Positions 1-4,338 of a DNA stretch of 5,574 nt are shown piece after piece. Position 1 is the stretch's first letter, and the number at the start of each line of letters is the position of its first letter. The DNA lies in contig JAHKXX010000073.1 in the NCBI GenBank assembly GCA_020627425.1, forward strand, positions 1-5,574, read 5' to 3'. The stretch comes from a bacterium (GTDB taxonomy: Bacteria > Bacillota > Clostridia > Oscillospirales > Acutalibacteraceae). Below the pieces are notes generated by a model, which saw nothing but the letters and a program-made list of their open reading frames with translations, did no database searches and was not told the DNA's origin. Made by a program: the position numbers and the translations under genes.

Positions 1-1
1 A

Positions 2-1231
2 AAGCTCCGTGACCACAACAAGCTGGGACGAGAGCTTGAATACTTTACGACTGTTGACTATATCGGTCAGGGTCTGCCGATACTCCTCCCCAAGGGTGCC
101 AGAGTCGTACAGCTTCTGCAAAGATGGGTCGAGGACGTAGAGGCAACAAAGGGCTGTATGCTCACAAAAACTCCCTACTTCGCAAAGCGCGACTTGTACA
201 GGATCTCGGGACACTGGGATCATTACCGCGACAATATGTTTATCATGGGCGACCCCGACGACGAGCAGAAGGAATGCTTTGCACTCAGACCTATGACATG
301 CCCCTTCCAGTATCAGGTATTCCTGAACAAACAGCGTTCCTACCGTGACCTTCCTATGCGCCTGACAGAGACGTCTACGCTCTTCAGAAACGAAGCCTCG
401 GGCGAAATGCACGGACTTATCCGCGTACGTCAGTTCACTATCTCCGAGGGTCACTATATTATCCGTCCCGACCAGTTAGAGGACGAGTTCAAGGGCTGTC
501 TCGAGCTTGCTAAATACTTCCTCGATACAGTAGGACTTTTAGAGGACTGTACCTTCCGTTTCTCACAGTGGGATCCTGCTAACCCCCAGAATAAATACGA
601 GGGTACTGCAGAGCAGTGGGAAGCCGCTCAGTCCGCTATGAAAACGATACTTGACGATATAGGTCTTGACTATGAGATAGGTATTGACGAAGCAGCCTTC
701 TACGGACCAAAGCTTGACATACAGTACAAGAACGTATTCGGCAAGGAGGATACTCTCGTAACGATCCAGATAGATATGCTGCTTGCAGAGAAGTACGGTA
801 TGTACTACATTGATTCCGACGGTCAGAAAAAGCTGCCGTATATCATACACAGAACCTCGCTCGGCTGCTATGAAAGAACTCTTGCATATATGCTGGAGCA
901 TTTTGCAGGGGCGCTGCCGACGTGGCTTGCTCCCGAGCAGGTACGTGTTCTTCCTATCAGTGAGAATCTCAGCGAGCAGGGTAAGGAAATAGAACAAAAG
1001 CTTTACAATGCCGGACTCAGGGTAACGACCGATACAAGAAGCGAAAAGATCGGCTACAAGATCCGCGAGGCACAGCTGGAAAAAATACCCTATATGCTCG
1101 TTATCGGCAGCAAAGAGATAGAAAACGGCACTGTATCCGTACGCTCAAGAAAGAAAGGCGATCTCGGCAGTATGAGCATTGACGATTTCCTCTCTATGAT
1201 CCTGAAAGAAGTTGCCACAAAGGAAAAATAA
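2..1231 (+). CDS. thrS: Threonine--tRNA ligase, 5'-truncated by window edge
   Basis: This cytoplasmic class II synthetase charges tRNA-Thr with threonine. The reading frame is open from base 2, giving 409 residues. Full-length relatives of this subtype are, from memory, about 580, so roughly 170 N-terminal residues (mainly the editing domain) lie outside the window. Numbering the fragment from 1, the catalytic core starts with RDHNKLGRELEYFTTVD. Motif 2 is FRNEASGEMHGLIRVRQF (about 128-145) and motif 3 is GCYERTLAYMLE (about 288-299). The three expected zinc/threonine ligands are present as C100 (MTCPF), H151 (SEGHY) and H283 (IIHRTS). The anticodon-binding domain runs from about 309 (WLAPEQVRVLPI) to the end, including EKIGYKIREAQ. 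The usual MTCPGH motif reads MTCPFQY and the usual DDAH reads SEGH, both as I recall them from a Firmicutes/Chloroflexi-type ThrRS branch. nth follows after one base, implying co-transcription. Confidence 0.97.
   Translation, partial: KLRDHNKLGRELEYFTTVDYIGQGLPILLPKGARVVQLLQRWVEDVEATKGCMLTKTPYFAKRDLYRISGHWDHYRDNMFIMGDPDDEQKECFALRPMTCPFQYQVFLNKQRSYRDLPMRLTETSTLFRNEASGEMHGLIRVRQFTISEGHYIIRPDQLEDEFKGCLELAKYFLDTVGLLEDCTFRFSQWDPANPQNKYEGTAEQWEAAQSAMKTILDDIGLDYEIGIDEAAFYGPKLDIQYKNVFGKEDTLVTIQIDMLLAEKYGMYYIDSDGQKKLPYIIHRTSLGCYERTLAYMLEHFAGALPTWLAPEQVRVLPISENLSEQGKEIEQKLYNAGLRVTTDTRSEKIGYKIREAQLEKIPYMLVIGSKEIENGTVSVRSRKKGDLGSMSIDDFLSMILKEVATKEK
1219..1224 (+). promoter_or_regulatory. Ribosome binding site of nth
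   Basis: AAAGGA lies 8 bases before the ATG at 1233 and inside the last codons of thrS. It decides the nth start in favour of ATG 1233 over TTG 1212. Confidence 0.7.
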
Positions 1232-1232
1232 T

Positions 1233-1874
1233 ATGACCGACAAAGAAAAGGCAGAGCTTGCCGTAAAAGCCTTAGAGCAGGAATACCCAGACGCAGTATG
1301 CTCTCTGACCTACACAGAGCCGTTGCAGCTTCTTATAGCTACGCGCCTTGCAGCGCAGTGTACCGACAAGCGTGTGAATATGGTCACTCCGGCTTTGTTT
1401 GACAGGTTCAGAACCGCCGCCGATTTTGCCGGCGCCGACATTGCCGAAGTAGAGGAGTATATCCGTACCTGCGGACTCTATAAAACAAAGGCGCGCGACA
1501 TAGTTAATATGTGCCGTATGCTGATAAGCGACTTCGGCGGCACTGTTCCCGATACTATAGAGGAGCTTGTGCGTTTGCCGGGAGTCGGCAGAAAAACCGC
1601 AAATCTCGTTGTCGGCGACATCTATAAAAAGCCTGCGGTCGTAGTTGATACACACTGTATAAGGCTTACGTCCCGACTCGGGTTTCATAACACAAAGGAC
1701 GCATTAAAGATCGAAAAGCTTCTTCGCGCTCTGCTTCCGCCGGAGTGCTCCAACGATTTTTGCCACAGGCTTGTGCTGCACGGCAGAGCCGTATGCAAGG
1801 CAAGATCGCCCGAGTGTGAGCGCTGCTGTATGAAGGACTTCTGCTCTTACTCGATAAATAAAAAAACGGAATAA
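1233..1874 (+). CDS. nth: Endonuclease III, DNA glycosylase/AP lyase
   Basis: This base-excision repair enzyme removes oxidised pyrimidines and nicks at the abasic site. The 213-residue product has the usual family length. The helix-hairpin-helix is LPGVGRKTANLVVGD (115-129). The expected catalytic lysine is K121 and the catalytic aspartate is D139 in VVVDTH. The 4Fe-4S cluster motif C-X6-C-X2-C-X5-C is complete at C188, C195, C198 and C204, with an extra cysteine at 199. The IATRLAAQCTDKRVN segment (35-49) matches the conserved N-terminal substrate-pocket region. The ATG at 1233 is preferred over an in-frame TTG at 1212 because AAAGGA (1219-1224) sits 8 bases upstream of it and the TTG lies inside thrS without a ribosome site. 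The gene starts one base after the thrS stop, so translation is probably coupled. A terminator follows 25 bases after the stop. Confidence 0.96.
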   Translation: MTDKEKAELAVKALEQEYPDAVCSLTYTEPLQLLIATRLAAQCTDKRVNMVTPALFDRFRTAADFAGADIAEVEEYIRTCGLYKTKARDIVNMCRMLISDFGGTVPDTIEELVRLPGVGRKTANLVVGDIYKKPAVVVDTHCIRLTSRLGFHNTKDALKIEKLLRALLPPECSNDFCHRLVLHGRAVCKARSPECERCCMKDFCSYSINKKTE

Positions 1875-1899
1875 TAAACTACGCACATTCGCGCACAAT

Positions 1900-1933
1900 A
1901 ATATCAGCGGCATTTTGCTGCTGATATTTTTTT
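1900..1933 (+). terminator. Rho-independent terminator after thrS-nth
   Basis: AATATCAGC (1900-1908) pairs perfectly with GCTGATATT (1920-1928). The stem extends inward by a G-T, a G-C and a C-G pair to a 5-base ATTTT loop. A run of seven T follows (1927-1933, overlapping the stem foot). The run ends one base before the GGGAG ribosome site of the next gene, so this hairpin may also control read-through into the ABC ATPase gene. Confidence 0.88.
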
Positions 1934-1934
1934 C

Positions 1935-1939
1935 GGGAG
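1935..1939 (+). promoter_or_regulatory. Ribosome binding site for TTG-started ABC ATPase
   Basis: GGGAG lies 8 bases before TTG 1948 and supports the rare start codon. It begins two bases after the terminator T run ends. Confidence 0.65.
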
Positions 1940-1947
1940 TGTAGCAA

Positions 1948-2619
1948 TTGAACGAGCTTATAAGGTTATCAAAAATCAATAAGATTTATAGCAGCAAGAA
2001 TAACACCGTACACGCTCTGCACGATATAGATCTGACTATCAACAGGGGAGACTTTGTCTCTGTCATCGGCAAATCCGGCTCCGGCAAATCTACACTGATG
2101 AATATACTCGGCTGTCTGGACTCACCGACTGACGGCGAATATCTGCTTGACGGCAAAAACGTAGAGAGACTGAGCAATAGACAGCTGACCCGCCTGCGAA
2201 ATACAACTATAGGCTTTATTTTTCAGGGCTTCAATCTTATCCCGACTATGACAGCTCTTGAAAATGTAGAGCTGCCTCTTATTTATCGCGGAATAAAAAA
2301 ATCCGAACGAAAGACCCTGTCCGCCCGGGCTCTCGATTCTGTAGGACTCAGCCACCGTGTCAGCCATACTCCCGGCGAGCTTTCCGGAGGACAGCAGCAG
2401 CGTGTTGCTATTGCAAGGGCGCTTGCCAGCAAGCCAAAGCTTATACTTGCCGATGAACCCACAGGAAATCTTGACTCTAAGTCCGGAGACGAGATAATGT
2501 CAATACTTAAAGCCCTGAACAAAAACGGATCTACAATAGTCCTCATAACACACGACAGCAAAATAGCCGGTATGGCGGAATATTGCATAAAAATATCGGA
2601 CGGAAGAATAATTCATTGA
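1948..2619 (+). CDS. ABC transporter ATP-binding protein, MacB/LolD/FtsE-type
   Basis: This is an ATPase subunit of 223 residues, the usual size for the MacB/LolD/FtsE group that pairs with FtsX-like permeases in peptide or antimicrobial efflux or lipoprotein handling. All motifs are intact: Walker A GKSGSGKST (41-49), Q-loop glutamine Q93 in IFQGFNLIP, signature LSGGQQQR (145-152), Walker B LILADE (165-170) with PTGNLD after it, and the switch histidine H202 in THD. The TTG at 1948 is the start because GGGAG (1935-1939) lies 8 bases upstream and no ATG occurs before the conserved N-terminus MNELIRLSKINKIY. No permease or periplasmic-type partner is found on either side in this window, so the substrate cannot be inferred. 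A terminator precedes the gene with no obvious promoter between, and the next gene downstream has its own promoter. It therefore looks like a solo ATPase unit. Confidence 0.93.
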   Translation: MNELIRLSKINKIYSSKNNTVHALHDIDLTINRGDFVSVIGKSGSGKSTLMNILGCLDSPTDGEYLLDGKNVERLSNRQLTRLRNTTIGFIFQGFNLIPTMTALENVELPLIYRGIKKSERKTLSARALDSVGLSHRVSHTPGELSGGQQQRVAIARALASKPKLILADEPTGNLDSKSGDEIMSILKALNKNGSTIVLITHDSKIAGMAEYCIKISDGRIIH

Positions 2620-2702
2620 CTCTTTATTTATATTACACAAAATATTAAGTTGAAACTTATTGTAATTCCACAAAGCAATACCCTTTTTTTGTAAAAATCC
2701 GA

Positions 2703-2730
2703 TTGACAAAGAGAATTAATATGCTATAAT
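2703..2730 (+). promoter_or_regulatory. Near-consensus housekeeping promoter for the HPr-like gene
   Basis: TTGACA (2703-2708) and TATAAT (2725-2730) are both perfect sigma-70/SigA hexamers separated by 16 bases. A TG one base before the -10 (2722-2723) makes it an extended -10. The start of transcription is predicted near 2736-2738, exactly where a hairpin begins. The strength suggests high constitutive expression. Confidence 0.88.
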
Positions 2731-2737
2731 AAAGTCA

Positions 2738-2757
2738 GTAAGCAACAAGGTGCTTAC
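2738..2757 (+). promoter_or_regulatory. Perfect inverted repeat at the predicted 5' end of the mRNA
   Basis: GTAAGCA (2738-2744) and TGCTTAC (2751-2757) are perfect complements around a 6-base loop ACAAGG. The repeat starts about 8 bases after the -10. It could be an RNA stem stabilising the 5' end or a DNA operator for a dimeric repressor. The sequence alone does not separate these. Confidence 0.6.
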
Positions 2758-2771
2758 AAGACGGAAAAAAC

Positions 2772-2778
2772 AGGAGGT
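2772..2778 (+). promoter_or_regulatory. Strong ribosome binding site of the HPr-like gene
   Basis: AGGAGGT lies 7 bases upstream of ATG 2786. It fixes the start and excludes the longer GTG 2750 frame. Confidence 0.88.
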
Positions 2779-2785
2779 AATTTAT

Positions 2786-3034
2786 ATGCCAATCGAACTA
2801 CACAATGTTGATGTTCAGTCTTTTCTCTCCGTAATAGACACCTGTGAGGGTGACGTATTTCTGGTAACAGACGAGGGTGACCGTCTTAACCTTAAGAGTA
2901 AGCTATGTCAGCTTATCGGTCTTACAAAGCTTATCGAGGGTGGCAAGGTCACAAATGCCCATGTAGAGTGTCAGAATCCCGATGATGAGTCCAAGCTTTT
3001 CAGATTCAATATGTTCGGCAATGATGAGAAATAA
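2786..3034 (+). CDS. Small HPr-like protein lacking the active-site histidine
   Basis: This is an 82-residue acidic, probably cytoplasmic protein with no signal peptide or membrane segment. I do not recognise it as a named gene. Residues 22-52 follow the HPr pattern: GDVFLV (22-27) for the DVNLEY strand, then LNLKSKL (34-40) for the VNLKSIM segment of HPr, then a hydrophobic helix-like stretch to L49. S38 falls where HPr carries the regulatory Ser46. The N-terminal GIHARP segment with the phosphoryl-carrying histidine is absent, so sugar phosphotransfer in the usual way is unlikely. The ATG at 2786 is chosen because AGGAGGT (2772-2778) lies 7 bases upstream. A longer frame from GTG 2750 would start inside the 5' hairpin with no ribosome site. 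Its own strong promoter and terminator make it a single-gene unit. It could be a regulatory HPr relative, or the likeness could be chance. The gene itself is well supported; the family call is inference. Confidence 0.85.
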   Translation: MPIELHNVDVQSFLSVIDTCEGDVFLVTDEGDRLNLKSKLCQLIGLTKLIEGGKVTNAHVECQNPDDESKLFRFNMFGNDEK

Positions 3035-3050
3035 TTTTTAATTGAACATT

Positions 3051-3094
3051 GAGCGAGGTGATTTTGTTTATACAAAGCGCTTCGCTCTTTTTTT
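3051..3094 (+). terminator. Rho-independent terminator of the HPr-like gene
   Basis: GAGCGAGGTG (3051-3060) pairs with CGCTTCGCTC (3078-3087), with two G-T pairs. Inside it, after a one-base bulge, TTTGT (3063-3067) pairs with ACAAA (3072-3076) around a TTAT loop. Seven T follow (3088-3094). The T run gives the plus direction. Confidence 0.85.
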
Positions 3095-3126
3095 CTCTTG
3101 GCTTGATCTGTTTTAAAACAAATATC

Positions 3127-3166
3127 AGCCGTGTTTCCTGTTATGATGAGGAAACACGGCTTTTTT
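3127..3166. terminator. Second strong terminator, possibly bidirectional between convergent genes
   Basis: GCCGTGTTTCC (3128-3138) and GGAAACACGGC (3150-3160) are perfect complements. They extend by T3139-A3149 inside and A3127-T3161 outside, around a loop of about 9 bases. Six T follow on plus (3161-3166). Read on minus, the stem starts about 30 bases after the stop of the CBS gene and is followed by a partly T-rich stretch, so it may end that transcript as well. The plus-direction evidence is the stronger. Confidence 0.85.
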
Positions 3167-3190
3167 GTGCGGTTATGATTTAATACAGCC

Positions 3191-3625
3191 TCACTTGCTA
3201 TGATCTTCTATACTCACAGAGCCTTCCTTTTTTGCTTTGTCATAAAAGTATTTTATTATGTCGTGACGGGTGATAATTCCGATAAACATATTTCTGTCAT
3301 CTATCACGGGCACAAAGTTCTGATCCATAACACGCAGAAGGAGATCATTCATCGTAACATCTGTCTTTACAGGTCTGTTACGCTCCTCGTTTACAATATC
3401 TATTACAGTGTATGTCTCATTTTCGAGGTCATCTTTCTTATCCTGAAGCATAAACCACAGGAAATCTCCCTCGCTTATTGTGCCTATGTATTCTCCGTTA
3501 TCGTCCAGAACAGGTATCGCCGAATACCCGTGCTGACGCATTTTCTGCAAGCCCTGTCGGATACTATCAGTTTTATAAAGATATGTAACTGTTGCCTTTG
3601 GCTTTAAAATATAAAACAAATTCAT
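3191..3625 (-). CDS. Tandem CBS-domain protein
   Basis: This is a 144-residue soluble protein made almost entirely of one CBS pair. Such pairs usually bind adenine nucleotides and act as sensors. CBS1 covers about residues 10-57, with HGYSAIPVLDDNGEYIG (32-48) and TISEGDFLW. CBS2 covers about 74-128, with NFVPVIDDRNMFIGIITR (103-120) and HDIIKYF. The length and the GY-x-AIPVLD / G-I-x-TR pattern resemble the short stand-alone CBS proteins of Firmicutes such as DarB/CbpB (YkuL), which bind c-di-AMP. That specific assignment is inference from memory of the family, not proven here. The ATG at 3625 is supported by GAAAGGG on minus (3634-3640), 8 bases upstream. It is transcribed alone from an extended -10 promoter, convergent with the HPr-like gene. 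No catalytic or transporter domain is fused to it. Confidence 0.92.
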   Translation of the reverse strand: MNLFYILKPKATVTYLYKTDSIRQGLQKMRQHGYSAIPVLDDNGEYIGTISEGDFLWFMLQDKKDDLENETYTVIDIVNEERNRPVKTDVTMNDLLLRVMDQNFVPVIDDRNMFIGIITRHDIIKYFYDKAKKEGSVSIEDHSK

Positions 3626-3668
3626 ATTATTTTCCCTTTCTGCAAAAACAAGGAAATGTATTTCTTTT

Positions 3669-3677
3669 ATTATAACA
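3669..3677 (-). promoter_or_regulatory. Extended -10 promoter of the CBS gene
   Basis: On minus the sequence reads TGTTATAAT: a perfect TATAAT (3674-3669) preceded by TG one base away. The best -35 candidate at 17-base spacing, TATACT near 3692-3697, is poor, so the extended -10 probably carries recognition. The start would be near 3662, giving a leader of about 36 bases. Confidence 0.65.
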
Positions 3678-3716
3678 AATATCCCGTCCTAAGTATATAG
3701 ACATTTTGTAAACAAT

Positions 3717-3840
3717 GGCGCAGTGCCTGCGCTGTCGATTCGCGCACTGTAGTTATTGTTACCGCCAGCTTTTTTGGCACGCGGCGGAGTGCCTCCGCGG
3801 TCAACACGCGCACTTTGATTAGTGTTACCGCCTGCTTTGT
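3717..3840. repeat. Two tandem 66-base-period repeats with covarying hairpin
   Basis: Unit 1 (3717-3774) and unit 2 (3783-3840) align without gaps at 46 of 58 positions. Each begins with a small hairpin around the same loop GTGCC: GCGCA/TGCGC (3718-3732) in unit 1 and GCGGA/TCCGC (3784-3798) in unit 2. The stems differ only by one C-G to G-C exchange that keeps pairing. A second conserved pairing, AGTGC with GCACT about 20 bases later, is possible in both units but competes with the first. The best-conserved tail is TGTTACCGCC. The block is far more GC-rich than its flanks and lies just upstream (in the minus sense) of the CBS promoter. It could be an intergenic palindromic repeat family or a structured RNA. 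I do not recognise it by name. Confidence 0.75.
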
Positions 3841-3849
3841 AGTAAAGGC

Positions 3850-4140
3850 AAGTGTATTATGTCTATTCTGATTAGTTAAATATGTTGAATTGTGCTGCTT
3901 TTGAGTCCGATTTTGTGAATTTTAAGCCATTGTTATTAGTAATGTAATACAGTATTTTTTAAAGAAATAATGAGTTTTATTACTGTTATCTAAATAGTCT
4001 GGCAAATATCTGGAAAAAAGCGGACACAAATAATAAATTAATGGATTATATGTATTGATAATTATACCATTCGACAAATTATTTCCAATTTTCTTGATTT
4101 TTTCATTATTGAGCATTATAATGTTATTTGTTATAAAATA
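3850..4140. other. AT-rich intergenic stretch without a supported gene
   Basis: This stretch is made largely of A and T, clearly different from the genes on either side. Its one longer open frame (minus, 4146 to 3922) starts at TTG with no ribosome site and codes for low-complexity Ile/Asn/Tyr/Lys-rich sequence, so it is not accepted. The right end carries candidate promoters for the downstream genes. No tRNA, insertion sequence or attachment site was recognised. Confidence 0.6.
4094..4137 (+). promoter_or_regulatory. Candidate overlapping promoters upstream of the surface-protein gene
   Basis: TTGATT (4094-4099) and TATAAT (4117-4122) are 17 bases apart. TTGAGC (4109-4114) and TATAAA (4132-4137) are also 17 bases apart. 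Either would start a transcript at about 4129-4144, before the short ORF and the surface-protein gene. Chance matches are common in such AT-rich DNA, so confidence is limited. Confidence 0.45.
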
Positions 4141-4156
4141 GTGCAACTATAGATAT

Positions 4157-4333
4157 ATGAAGAAAAGACAGAGGCTTGGAAAAGATTTGATCTTTCGTCA
4201 TCGGGCAAAAGCTCCGAGGGAATACGGCGTATTTGCCGGTGAAAAAAGTGTTCCAAACCTGTGGTTATATGTCCCTGAGCCAATGAATATAATGTATTTG
4301 TGTGAGTTTATCGGCATATCGTTAAAGGGATGA
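4157..4333 (+). CDS. Possible 58-residue small protein or gene remnant upstream of the surface protein
   Basis: The open frame runs from ATG 4157 to TGA 4333 with 58 codons. The product is basic at its N-terminus (MKKRQRLGKDLIFRHRAKAP) and has a hydrophobic second half (VPNLWLYVPEPMNIMYLCEF). Composition returns here from the AT-rich flank to gene-like codon use. Its last codons contain the AAAGGGA ribosome site of the next gene, and its TGA overlaps an ATG at 4330, so coupling is possible. No ribosome site precedes ATG 4157. The pattern 'IFRHR ... LWLYVPEPM ... CEF' faintly recalls the EFR-x-R ... IYxxxPV ... GEFE layout of ASCH-like domains, which suggests a decayed fragment, but this is weak. 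It could also be a leader peptide or simply non-coding. Confidence 0.4.
   Translation: MKKRQRLGKDLIFRHRAKAPREYGVFAGEKSVPNLWLYVPEPMNIMYLCEFIGISLKG
4324..4330 (+). promoter_or_regulatory. Ribosome binding site deciding the surface-protein start
   Basis: AAAGGGA lies 8 bases before ATG 4339 but touches the alternative ATG 4330, leaving no spacing. The later ATG is therefore the likely start. Confidence 0.75.
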
Positions 4334-4338
4334 TAAAT

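Noticed and set aside
563..997. 144-codon minus-strand frame within thrS
   Set aside because: It is a shadow of the well-supported thrS coding sequence.
1212..1232. TTG 1212 as the nth start
   Set aside because: It has no ribosome site. ATG 1233 has AAAGGA at 8 bases and matches the family N-terminus length.
2640..2690. Terminator after the ABC ATPase (T run at 2684-2690)
   Set aside because: The only nearby stems (TAAGT/ACTTA, TTGT/ACAA) are 4-5 weak A-T-rich pairs not adjacent to the T run, so it is not convincing.
2750..2785. GTG 2750 start giving a 94-residue form of the HPr-like protein
   Set aside because: The start would lie inside the 5' hairpin without a ribosome site. AGGAGGT points to ATG 2786.
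3109..3120. Palindrome TGTTTTAAAACA between the two terminators
   Set aside because: It is a perfect 12-base A/T-rich palindrome, but it lies downstream of both convergent genes where no operator is expected. Probably chance.
3200..3607. 135-codon plus-strand frame
   Set aside because: It is the antisense shadow of the CBS protein, with no ribosome site or recognisable domain.
3717..3840. CRISPR array
   Set aside because: Only two imperfect copies, no constant spacer structure, and no cas genes in the window.
3692..3856. Minus-strand open frame across the repeat giving a repeated peptide (AGGN...SARVD/SARID)
   Set aside because: The 66-base period keeps the frame, but there is no start codon before the repeats. 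Differences between units change many residues while the hairpin is preserved. It may appear as spurious short proteins in databases.
3922..4146. 74-codon minus-strand open frame in the AT-rich gap
   Set aside because: It starts at TTG, has no ribosome site, and encodes low-complexity Ile/Asn/Tyr/Lys-rich sequence as expected from chance frames in AT-rich DNA.
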